Assembly (NCBI GenBank): GCA_021613375.1
Contig: CM038717.1
Span: 43,397,031-43,461,030, forward strand
Length of the DNA: 64,000 nt
Source: Megaleporinus macrocephalus
Taxonomy: Eukaryota > Chordata > Actinopteri > Characiformes > Anostomidae
Direction of reading: 5' to 3'
This document shows, in pieces, positions 1 through 10,300 of the stretch (the first letter of the stretch is position 1; each line of letters opens with the position of its first letter). The notes under the pieces are model-generated. The model did not search any database and was not told the DNA's origin. It saw only the letters and a list, made by a program, of their open reading frames with translations. Made by a program: the position numbers and the translations under genes.

Positions 1-272
1 GAGCAACAAAAACAGCAGTACCAGAACACAGTATTTTGTTAATACAGTTTTCTAGCAACAGATGCAAGTAATCTGATATTTAGAATTTATATCAAGTTTC
101 TCGGGGTGAAATTAAATAATCATTTTATTTGAAAACAGGATCCCAGACATAGTTCAGAGCTGCACGAGCAGGGAGCCAGATGGTGTCATTAAACTATGCA
201 TTGTATTGTGTATTGTAATCAATAATACATGCATTTAATAATGAAACATTCTGCACATGTTCTTTTTATTAG

Positions 273-2026
273 GTGGATGAAACTGCTGTTCAGTTTGGCC
301 AGGCCACAGCGGAGGTGGTGTTCGTGAATCCTCTGGCTGAAACTTTAAGGAATTGCTCCATCTCATTGACAGGAAGCGGTTTGCTGGCGGAGACAAAGAC
401 ATTTCAGTAAGTTACAAGTTTATTTGTATAGCACCTTTCATACATAGAGGCAAGTCAAAGTGCTTTACCTAAAGAAAGTAATAACAACAAAGCATTAAAA
501 TAACTCAGTTAAAAGAAATAAGAAATATGAAATATTTAATATAAAAGTGAAGAATAAAGTTTAAAAGTGATGTTGGACTGTGTGCTGAGGTCCGTTCTTC
601 CTCTTTCTCTTATTTCTCTTATATCATCATATAAGTGGGCTATTCCTATCGCCTTTCTCTCAAAATAGGGTTGCCAGGGTCCAGCCCACAGTATTAACTT
701 AAAGCATGTCTTTACCTTCAAATGTAAAGTTGGTCCCTACAAGGATAGACGGTCTCCACAGTGTGACTTTCAACTTTATTGTCATTGTGCAGAGTACAGG
801 TACAAAGCCAAAGAAATACATATGGTGGTATATAAATAAATATATAGAATGTATGTGTACACAGAATGTGAGATAATGGTGTGGTATATAAAATAGAATA
901 TAATTTACTATACATATATACAATAAGGAGTGAAATGTAAAGATTGCACAGAGCAGCATATGTTGAACAAGTTGTAACAGTGTAAGCAAAAACTACAGAT
1001 ATAAATAATGCAATATGAACAGAATTGTGAATATAAATATAACTGTACAGGTATGAACTTACAAAGATAGACTGGTGCAGAAGTAATAGGACAGTGCAGT
1101 GCAGTGAGTGCAGTAATGAGGCTAAAGTGACGGTGTGGAGTTCATCAGGGTCACAGCCTCAGGAAAGAAGCTCCTCTTGAGTCTGTTGGTCTGGGAGCGA
1201 AGGCTCCTGTAACTCCTACCGGATGGAAGGAGGGTAAAAAGTTGGTGGTTAGGGTGAGAGGGGTCATTGATGATGCTTCTCGCCCTGCTCAGGCAGCGCC
1301 TGTGATAGACAGACTCAATGGTGGGTAATTGCGTGCCTGTGATGCCTTACGCTCCGATACGGAGCAGCTGCCTGTATACCTGTATAAATCCTATTTACAG
1401 GTTTTTCAACACCGCCACTTGTGTACCACTTTAGAATAAGTTAGTAGTTACTAGTAATGATAAATGAGTGTATTAATGGTTATTTGTTAGGCTATAAAAA
1501 CTTCAAAATGTATTATTAAATGGTTATAATATATTAATCGAGCAGGCTAAAATAAGTTGAAGCTGACAAATTTAATACAGACTCATGGGAAAGACAAAAT
1601 AAGATCAATATACAGCTTTATTGGTACAAATGAAGGTGGATTCATTTATGTGTATCAATGAATTTAAGGTGTTTATGATCTAATTAATAATCTCTGGTGA
1701 ACTAATTTAAACAATTTATAAACCTTCATACAGTGCTACCAGTGTTTGTGATCATACATAAGCCAAAAAAAATCCCCAAAAAAAACAAAGCAACCTAAAA
1801 CATTAGGTAGCTGGAAGCTTAACTCATGTGTTTTGGTTGGAACAGGGTTGCTCAGCTTGGGCCAGGAGAAAGGATGGAGGTCCTCCTGCCGTTCAAGCCC
1901 TACCGCTCTGGCCTCAAGAAGCTCGTTGCTGATTTCCAGTGCTCAGCATTAGAAAAAATCAACGCCTGCTGCAACATTAATGTCCTGCCTGCCTTCGCTG
2001 ATGAAAGAAATCAGTCACTGTATTAG
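273..2026 (+). CDS. Transglutaminase, last two coding exons (C-terminal beta-barrel); 5' part lies outside the window
   Basis: Two exons are visible. The first runs 273-406 (acceptor AG at 271-272, donor GTAAGT from 407). The second runs 1846-2026 (acceptor AG at 1844-1845, stop TAG at 2024-2026). The first ends with two bases of a Gln codon and the second supplies the third, so the frame joins cleanly. The peptide has the hallmarks of the final transglutaminase barrel: VVFVNPLAETLRNC, then GSGLL, then LGPGERMEVLLPFKPYRSG and KKLVADFQC. The equivalent human TGM2 segment has NPLP-TL-C, VEGAGL and a final KLVVNF-like strand. Transglutaminases crosslink Gln to Lys side chains; the catalytic core would lie upstream. 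An AATAAA at 2354-2359 may be the polyadenylation signal. The paralogue (TGM1, 2, 5 or other) cannot be decided from about 105 residues. Confidence 0.85.
413..525 (-). repeat. 3' tail of an L2-type SINE/LINE
   Basis: The stretch TTTATTTGTATAGCACCTTT and the following CAAAGTGCTTTA are the reverse complement of the widespread fish L2-related tail (AAAGCACTTTG ... GCTATACAAATAAA). It begins within about 10 bases of the transglutaminase splice donor. Assigned from memory of the tail motif only. Confidence 0.6.
735..1385 (-). mobile_element. LINE remnant, reverse-transcriptase C-terminus and 3' UTR
   Basis: On the - strand about 1136-1325 reads as an uninterrupted fragment containing RCLSRARSII, HPNHQLFTLLPSGRSYRSLR, TNRLKRSFFP and EAVTLMN. 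This is the familiar end of a fish non-LTR reverse transcriptase ORF. The 3' UTR follows towards lower coordinates and ends near 735-790 in ACAATGACAATAAAGTTGAA. The copy is 5' truncated and lies in the intron between the two transglutaminase exons. Clade not assigned. Confidence 0.7.
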
Positions 2027-2449
2027 TACCAGGATGTATAATACCTGGTTATTCAGTAATCATTTTATTCTCAGGTCTTTGGTTATTTAGTGTACATCTC
2101 CTTGTATCTACACTCACTGTCCATTTATCCATTTATCAGCTCCACTGATCATATAGGAGCGATTTGTAGTTCTACACTTACAGATTGTAGTTCATCTGTT
2201 TCTCTGTATACTTTGTTACCCTTTTCTTTAATGGTCAAGCCCCCGACTGACTACTGCATGCAGGTATATATTAAAGCATGCTTATAATTAATGGAGAACT
2301 TTTCCTGTTCACTACACTAGCTATATATTCAATCAAATCTGCCATTCGTAGCTAATAAAATTGATGTATAACATTTAAATGGTGTATTAGACAAATGAAC
2401 AGCCACACTACACTTCAAACTCACGTTTCAGACTTGATCACAAATTTGA

Positions 2450-3605
2450 TGTTAGGGATCCGGTCCTGTGACTAGAAGGTCACCGGTTCAATCGGTATTT
2501 ACCCACCACTCTGGGTAAGTGTGCTCACCGTCCTCTATGTGTGTGTGTGTGTGTATATGTGGGTATTTCAGTGCCCCCTAGTGTGTGTATATGTGGGTAT
2601 TTCAGTGCCCCTTAGTCTGTGTATATGTGGGTATTTCAGTGCCCCCTAGTGTGTGTATATGTGGGTATTTCAGTGCCCCTTAGCCTGTGTATATGTGTGT
2701 ATTTCAGTGCCCCTTAATGTGTGTGTTCACTAGTGTGTGTATATGTGGGTATTTCAGTGCCCCTTAATGTGTGTGTTTACTAGTGTGTGTATATGTGGGT
2801 ATTTCAGTGCCCCCTAGTGTGAGTATTCACTAGTGTGTGTATATGTGGGTATTTCAGTGCCCCTAGTGTGTGTGTTTACTAGTGTGTCTGTATGTTGGTG
2901 TTTCACTGCCCCTTACTCTGTGTGTTTACTAGTGTGTGTATATGTGGTTGTTCCACTGCCCCCTAGTGTGTGTGTTCACTAGTGTGTGTATATGTGGTTA
3001 TTCCACTGCCCCCTAGAGTGTGTGTTAACTAGTGTGTCTGTATGTGGGTGTTTCACTGCCCCCTAGTGTGTGTGTTCACTAGTGTGTGTATATGTGGGTG
3101 TTTCACTGCCCCTTAGTGTATGTGTTCACTAGTGTGTGAATATGTGGGTATTTCACTGCCCCTTATAGTGTGTGTTCACTAGTGTGTGTATATGTGGGTA
3201 TTTCAGTGCCCCCTAGTGTATGTGTTCACTAGTGTGTCTGTATGTGGGTGTTCCACTGCCCCCGTGTGTGTGTGTTCACTAGTGTGTGTATATGTGGCTG
3301 TTCCACTGCCCCCTAGTGTGTGTGTTCACTAGTGTGTGTATATGTGGTTGTTCCACTGCCCCCTAGAGTGTGTGTTAACTAGTGTGTCTGTATGTGGGTG
3401 TTTCACTGCCCCCTAGTGTATGTGCTCACTAGTGTGTGTATATGTGGTTGTTCCACTGCCCCCTAGTGTATGTGTTCACTAGTGTGTCTGTATGTGGGTA
3501 TTTCACTGCCCCCTAGTGTGTGTGTTCAACAGTGTGTGTATATGTGAGTGTTTCACTGCACAGATGGGTTAAATGCAGAGATCAAATTTCACTGTGTTCA
3601 AACAC
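2450..3605 (+). mobile_element. tRNA-type SINE split by an internal minisatellite
   Basis: The left part (2450-2515) carries a B-box-like GGTTCAATC preceded by GTGACTAGAAGGTCACC. The right part (3559-3595) is GATGGGTTAAATGCAGAG followed by CAAATTTCACTGTG, a common 3' module of fish SINEs. In ordinary copies these two parts are joined by a short TG-rich stretch; here about 1 kb of tandem repeat lies between them. Inferred from recognised motifs; no consensus was aligned. Confidence 0.6.
2535..3555 (+). repeat. Minisatellite, about 50-bp unit, about 20 units
   Basis: The core unit reads TGTTCACTAGTGTGTGTATA then TGTGGGTATTTCAGTGCCCC then CTAGTGTG. Landmarks TTCCACTGCC or TTTCACTGCC recur every 50 bases (for example 2951, 3001, 3051, 3101). 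The left end uses shorter units that lack the TTCACTAG segment. It lies inside the SINE at 2450-3605. Confidence 0.9.
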
Positions 3606-5277
3606 TGCAAAGTATCAAATAGTTTTAAATTAAAATAATTAAAATTAATTCATGAATTAATTAAAAAGAACATCTATAATAAGGGCTGCTTTACTGAACA
3701 CAGACTGAGAACTGAACTGGACAGTTTAACCCTAAAGGGGACCAATGACCATGTTAGAAACAACATCAGTTAGTATTGTAGTACTTAAGTCCAGTCTTGG
3801 TCCTGAGACCTCCTTCTCGTTTCTTCTTGGGGTGAAGAAGAAATTGTTGTCAGGACCACCCAAATCTGATGTGTGCATCTCAGGTAAATAAATTATTCAA
3901 ACCAAACAAACAGAATAGAGTCTTTTCTCTTCATCAGGTTCACAAATTAACCACTAACATGAAAGCTTACATTAATTTTAGCAACATTTCTTCTCCAACG
4001 CATTAAAGGGGAAGGCTGATTACCCGACACTGAGTGCTGGACGTCAGGCTGAAGAGAGGAAAGCTGAGTTTCAAGGTTTACATACATATTCACTGTAGAC
4101 TCAGAGTGACGGTGTAAGGTTTTAAAACTTCTTTTGTACTGACTTCTGAGGCAACTGCACAGAGATTTTTTCATTAAAGAACTGCAGTACTGGCATGGCC
4201 CACTGGGGGGCACACAGGTTAAAAATGACCTGTATAAGTTCAAGTAAAACCTCTTGGTCAATTATTTATGGAATGACTAGCTGTTACTTGTTTGTTGATA
4301 TTCATTGGTTGCACAGTTCAATTTCCTAATAGCAGATAAAAATGTTATTAGTATTATTATTATTCTTTTAATAATATAAATGTAGAGTAGTTTAGGTTCA
4401 GATTACTTTAAATTTCAGACGGTAATTCTGAATACATTTTTGATGAGAACTGGACTCCTTACAGCTCCAATGCAAATACTTTAATATAAGAATAAGTAAA
4501 CATCCTCCAGGCTAGATATTATTTGAATACATTCTACAATGCTACCATTCAAAAGTTTAGAATTACTTAATAATAATTGTAATATTTTACATTTACATAC
4601 ATTTGCAGTATTTTGGGAAATATAAAGTTATGACTTGGTTAAACATATTAAAGTGTTATTAAATCATAAGCAACATATGTGTTCATTGATAATATGAATA
4701 AGTTTTTAATTACAGTGGTCAGTATTTATATGAGGCATTGTAAGTTATAATATTGGATTGTATGTATTGTTATAAGCTTGACTCAGAGATCAGTAAGTTA
4801 TCCTTCTTACCTCAACGTCCTTAAAAAAACAGTAATTTTAATTTTCACAATCCAACTTACTAATAAAAATAATAATTAGAAAAGCCGAGTAGGTTGACTT
4901 TATCATTGAGAAAAGTGAAGAAACACTTATTTTTCGTCTGTACAATAGAAACAACACTTCTGTTATGACTCTCCTTCAGTCATTCATGTCCACAAAACAA
5001 ACTTTATTTTGTTATTTATCCATTTAAAATTATTTTGGTACATTTGGGCTGGACTAAAGTGCATGGTGAATCTATATGATCACTTGTTTTACCTAAACAG
5101 TTCCAGATTGTCTGGGCAGAGAGCCGTCGGCCATATGCAAACCTTGACTGCAAATCTGTAGAAGACAGCTTATGGTATTTAGGTGTTGACAGGGTGAGGA
5201 AATTATATTCTTGGGGTGTAGTCTTCTTGGGACACCCACTTAGTAGTGTTTTAAACAAATGTCAAAATAAATTTTCA

Positions 5278-5279
<2 letters not shown>
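3606..5279. other. Intergenic stretch, no gene seen
   Basis: AT-rich sequence downstream of the transglutaminase gene. The only open frames are short, unlike known proteins and without splice context (for example - strand 3947-4261). A few phrases around 3770-3850 look like old transposon sequence but could not be assigned. Confidence 0.6.

Positions 5280-5346
<67 letters not shown>
5280..5346. repeat. (AT)n microsatellite
   Basis: An uninterrupted run of about 33 AT dinucleotides. Confidence 0.97.
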
Positions 5347-5350
<4 letters not shown>

Positions 5351-6440
5351 CATTTTTTTATTTTATTAATCTTTCATTATTTTATTTAGTATTTTTCAAT
5401 CTATTGTTTCATGTGTGCAGGCAATTGTCAAAGCATTTCATTGATAGCTGTACTATGTATGTTTATATATGTGACAAAAAAAAACGTGAGCTGCTTTGGT
5501 TATTATTTGATTCTGAGATCATCAAAGTGCCATGCTAAAAAATAAAAAGACAAACGGCAAATTCAATGCAAATATGATTTTATTTCAACACATACACAAT
5601 TCATGCATGCAACCAGTGAAGAAAGTAAAATCTGACTTGTTTTCAGACCAGAAATTACATGATGCAGACCAGACCACCTTAAACTCTAACTACACCAAGT
5701 ATAGCCTTTGTGCAAAATAAAGTTTTCTATTTGTGTGTTTTTTGTTCGTCACTCTTATTTAAAATTTATATGATACACTGAGATACCTGAGATAGTTGTA
5801 TTAGTGATAAAATGAAAAGTGATCATCCTAAAGGGGACATGACGGTCGACTAATGCTAGTTAAATTAATAATAAACAGTTTTCACTGCCCTCCTGCTTGG
5901 ATATGTCCTTAACTTTTGCCAGTTTGTACTGCTGCTGCCCATCTTAACACAATTAACATACAAAAATGCATCAATCATTTAAAAACAGTACTGAACTCTC
6001 CCAGTTGGCACCAGATTCACAGCATCGCACAACATTTTATACTCTAATCTCTCAAGGCTGATATTTTCTTCTTATTTAACCTTAACCTTAACTCTAACCC
6101 TAATTTTTGTTCCACCTTAAACAAAAAGTGGCAGTTTGTTCAGGTGTCTGAATGGAACTACTACATAATTACATAATTTTACAAGCCAAGTATTTTTAAA
6201 GATATATATTTTATGTGAAGTTATAGAACAGTATAAAGTTAAAGTAGCTTAAAGTTATTAAAGAAAATATACTGCTGTAATTATACCCCTTTCTTTGTGT
6301 TATGTAATGAGAATATATGAGGTTATACTATGAAGAAAATAGTTCATCCACTTCACCCTGCAACAGAGAGACAAATACGCAAATTAAATACAGAATTTAA
6401 GGCAAATGCTTTAATAAAAGGTGGGGTTATAACTTTAAAA
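5347..6440. other. Intergenic stretch, no gene seen
   Basis: AT-rich with several poly-A and poly-T runs and no recognisable exon or element. A telomere-like phrase (AACCTTAACCTTAACTCTAACCCTAA near 6078-6103, interrupted) is too short to mean anything. Confidence 0.55.
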
Positions 6441-6585
6441 ATTGTTTGGTCTGCTTAAAACTTATTCAAAACTTTAAAAAAAAAATACATTTATGGGCAT
6501 CACAAATTCTGGTTCTGTTAACCTACTATTTAAAAGTCAATTAATTTAAAAATTACTAACTTTTTAAGATGAAACAACTTTCTTT

Positions 6586-7110
6586 TTTTTTACAGTGTTT
6601 TTATGTTTTTATTATTAAAACCACACTGTAAAAAATGTTCTGTTAACTTCAAAAATGATTTTATTTGAAATAATCATTTGTTTAAACTACTTTTTTAGTT
6701 TGAATAAAACTAGTTCAAGTCTTTTTATTTGGTTCTATCAATAAACACTCTTTTCAGTGGAGTTTAGATATGTGATTTGTTTTTTCCTTTAAATACTGAA
6801 AATAATTTCTTGACATATAGAAACTATTATTCATTTAAGCTAGGTTGAATAAAACTATATTGTTTGCTTGTTAACTCATACAATTTGAGCTTCTTGAACT
6901 TGAAATGGGTCCGGCTCTTTTAACCTACAATTTCAAATTTAATTAACTTAATTTAAGGCAACACAAATAACAACTACACTGTAAAAAGTGTTTCATTGAT
7001 ACAACCTAAATAAAATAATTCAACGTGTTAACAAACAATTGAACTAGTTTTACTCCACCTATAAAAGTAGTTTTAATAAAACCTTTCTTTCAAAGTATTT
7101 TTTTAAGTTG
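6586..7110. mobile_element. Cluster of MITEs with CACTGTAAAAA ends, two in inverted orientation
   Basis: One copy runs about 6629-6760: it starts CACTGTAAAAAATGTT and ends AAACACTCTTTTCAGTG. A second starts at 6977 (CACTGTAAAAAGTGTTTCAT). The reverse complement of the first copy's right end matches the second copy's start through GTGTTT-ATTGATA-AACC and GAACTAGTTTTA. A third end, TTTTTACAGTGT, lies at about 6586-6598. These are short non-autonomous DNA transposons. Confidence 0.65.
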
Positions 7111-7314
7111 ATACAAACTAATTCAGTTGCTTGTTACCACATGATTTTTTTGATGCTCTATGTGTAAATAAGTCAACACATGTTAATACACTTTTAAATA
7201 TGTTACTGAATTTTTACTTAGAAAATCAACCAAACCTGAGATTTTTTACATTTTTTTGCATACAACAGTATTATATTCAGTATTGCTTGTGAAATATGTT
7301 TGGTTAAACATGCC

Positions 7315-8822
7315 TTATTTGCAGCAAACAAACTTGACATCATTAAGGGCGGTGTCATCGAGTATCCACCGATATGGCTCCACTTTGGTTTGGATACCAC
7401 AGATCCCCTTCTGAGAACAGGTTGAACTCCAGGAACCCCAGGTTCCCACGGACGCACCATCACCTTCCAGCACTGTACCGTCACTGCATTTGAACCTGGA
7501 ACATATTTAAGCACTCAGTGTTATCAGTGGGGTCAGCAGGCTTAGCCCAGACCCTCATGCACCATCTAATAATGGTTTTAAGAAGTCATTGGTAAACTAG
7601 CTTAGGAGTGTAATCTAATACAGAAACATCAGATTGATGTGTAGAATTGAGGTGCCCACCTTATGTTGGTGGCAGCAGCATCATCCTTCCATACTCCCTG
7701 ATAAGGCTGCACCATCAGCTGAAAGGCCACCAGTTTTCCTCTTGGGCACCACCTGTTTGTCGTCCATGTTCCGAAGCTAAAAGACAAGAAGACAACCAGA
7801 AACCTCAGACATCTATAATTGCTTTAGGTATTGTTTTTAGTGTATTGACACAGAGTTTGCAGCGAAGGCATACCGTCCACAACTGGTACTGCTATATATA
7901 TATATATATATATTATAAAGGGCACTGGCATGATATCATGTGGTAGGCACTTTTTGTGATATGAGTTTTTGTGACTGAACCATGATATTGCATGATATTG
8001 GCGATGAAAATCTGTTCACATAAGTAAAGTAAATGTTTTTGAATAACTGAAGGTTATGAATTCAATGCATGTTGAAGCTTATTTTGTCTATACACACAGC
8101 TAGCTGGAACTAAATGCATTGTTTAATAGCTGGAGTATTTGAGCAAATAGATCTTCTTTTGTAACCTTGTTTGTAGACAACACAGTGATGGGAGCTTTAC
8201 CTTCCTATGGAAGAAGACACTGTGTAGGTGTAGGCTGAACCAGTGCAGAAAAGAAGTATTCCATTTAGAGCAGTGTCTTCATTTCCGGCTCCCCGATATG
8301 GATGAACCTGAAAAAAAGGACCTAGTTAATATTTTAGAATGTAGAATGACTCTGTATATATATATATATGTGTGTGTGTGACCACTAAGCAGTTAACATA
8401 ACCCTGCATGGCTAGGTTTGAGTATAACAATCTCGAACTATGTGCTTTTGCCTCACTGTTCCTCCATCTACAGTACAAGTGGGTCAAAAATATATAACTT
8501 GAGATTGGCATCCTCTAAACCAGCCATGGATGGTCAGTGTCCTACATAAGCTCATCGTGACAAGTGCCTATGACGATGCTTAATCTAACAGGTGTCAATT
8601 GCCTTCTTTGATGTCTAGTTGTCCATGACAATGTGTCCAACATAACATACTCACCTTGAGGTTAAAACCAGTCGCGTAGGTTCCGGTGGGACACATATCT
8701 TGGATGCCCCATGATCCAAACATCTGCCCGTTTGTCACAGAGATCTCTGTGAACTGCCCTCTGACGAGCAACCCAAAGGACAGTACAAGCAGAGGCAGAG
8801 CGATGTTCAGGAGCTGATGCAT
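7315..8822 (-). CDS. vmo1: VMO1-like secreted protein, copy 1 (four exons, complete)
   Basis: Exons in transcript order: 8822-8655, 8307-8201, 7776-7660, 7495-7315. All introns are GT-AG, with phases 0, 2, 2; the coding length is 573 bases, predicting 190 residues. Residues 1 to about 22 form a signal peptide (hydrophobic LLVLSFGLLVRG), so the product is secreted. Three repeats follow, the VMO-I beta-prism plan: repeat 1 FGSWG-MCPTG-YATGFNLK then DTALNGILLFC; repeat 2 FGTWTTNRWCPRGKLVAFQL then DDAAATNIRFKC; repeat 3 [20 protein letters not shown] then [18 protein letters not shown]. Family members coat egg vitelline layers in birds and occur in mucosal secretions of other vertebrates; the fish role is unknown to me. 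ATG at 8820-8822 is the only start giving a signal peptide. Repeat 2 has lost the usual DDTA (DDAA) and the exon 2 linker is shorter than in copies 2 and 3. Confidence 0.88.
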
Positions 8823-8923
8823 GCTGATAGATCAGGCTAACTTAATACGGTGGCCCTGGATTGCAGTCACTCTCTCCAGAGGAAAGCTGGGCTTGTAGAC
8901 AGAGACTGTTTGTGTCTGGACAG

Positions 8924-8930
8924 TTTTATA
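8924..8930 (-). promoter_or_regulatory. TATA box of VMO1-like copy 1
   Basis: TATAAAA on the - strand, about 105 bases upstream of the ATG. VMO1-like copy 3 has TATAAAG at a similar distance (about 125 bases), which supports a real promoter position. Confidence 0.55.
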
Positions 8931-8934
8931 GTGT

Positions 8935-9800
8935 GCTGAACCTGTAAGGTATTTTCCATCAAATTAAAATTCAGATGTTTGATAGACAGGTGAAAATAGT
9001 GACCTTATTAGAAGACAGTTATTATCACATAACTTCCTTGTACATAACAATCAACCTTAGATAAAATAAGCTTGTAGAAATCGAAAGCGTGGTTATGAAT
9101 ATAGTACACATTGTCACTGGCCAAAAAAAACATGTATCACACATGTAGTTCAGTTTTATTTTTCTACATCATTTGACACCGCAGCTGCCATTTACAGTGG
9201 GTAATACATTTAATAATGAATGGACCACGAAAAATGGTGATGTGCGTGCGAGAGGTGTGTGCGTGTGTGTGTCCAAAGTTACCTAGAACTCTGGAGACTG
9301 CGATCTCTCGACGCAATGGGCTGGAGGGTTTACAGTAACCTATAATTGTATGTACAGTAAAATATGTATAAGCTTTAAGAACATGCTGCACAGTTTGATT
9401 AACTTTAACACATCCAGCTGATCAAGTTTGCTTTGATAAAATGGGACATATATATTTTGTTTTCTTTGTTCTAGTTTGATAATAAAAGCTTCTTAGTATC
9501 GAATATTTTTTTACAAACCAAATAGAACAGGAAAACAATTTATGTGCAGATCAAGGTATAATGTAATCTAATAAATATACAATACAGTATGTGAATCTAA
9601 AATACATGTAGCTGTAGTTATTGTAGAGTTGCAAAGCTGCAGTACATTGAGAAATTAGAATACAGTGATATTTAAATAATTGATAACGCATCTATAAATT
9701 ATAGTTTGTTAGTTACGTTACATAAAGATAACTAAATTACATCTACACAGTACTTACAACTGAAAAAGTTTCATATCAAATCTTGATTCCAAACATCACT
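8935..9800. other. Intergenic stretch, no gene seen
   Basis: AT-rich flank upstream of VMO1-like copy 1, with a short GTGTGTG run near 9255-9275. No exon or element recognised. Confidence 0.55.
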
Positions 9801-9804
9801 GTGT

Positions 9805-10300
9805 TTCTCTGAGCAGCACTGCACAGTGAAGATACACATTAAGGATGTACCAGTCAGTGTTTTAAGGAAACAGAAAGCAAAATATAACCGCACTCTTTTA
9901 GAATGATCACCATCTGTAGCATGTTAGTTAGTGGGTTTGGGTGGGGCCTTCTCAGCACTGCACAATGAAAATATATATTGATTACGTACCGGCCGGTATA
10001 ACAAGAAAAAGAGAAAGTAAAATCTACAAAAGTAAATAATCAACATGTTATGTGGTTTGTGAACCTGTGGGTTTGGGTGGGGCATTCTCATCACTGCAGT
10101 GACACTGACGTGGTGATGGTGTCCACTCACTGTCCACTCTATTAGATGCTCCAATCTTGCTGGTCCACCATGTAGATGTAAAGTCAGAGACAATAGGCTA
10201 TCTTCTGCTATACAGTGTTCTCTAGTCCTTCATCAGTGGCCACAGGACACTGCCCACGGCACACTGTTGGCTTGACAGTTTTGGTTGGTGTACTATTTTT
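9805..10300. repeat. Interspersed fish repeat with locally repeated GTGGGTTTGGGTGGGG blocks
   Basis: 10075-10300 matches a common fish repeat that I know by its phrases GTGTCCACTCACTGTCCACT, GTAGATGTAAAGTCAGAGAC, CATCAGTGGCCACAGGACAC and TTTTGGTTGGTG. GTGGGTTTGGGTGGGG occurs twice (about 9931 and 10068), each time before CTTCTCA-CACTGCA or CATTCTCATCACTGCA, so the left part is itself partly duplicated. Other pieces of the family are at 16905-17110 and 53670-53930. Its class is not certain. Confidence 0.6.

Noticed and set aside
6078..6105. Telomere-like CCTTAA/CTAACCC phrases
   Set aside because: Only a few irregular units are present, which is too short for an interstitial telomere array.
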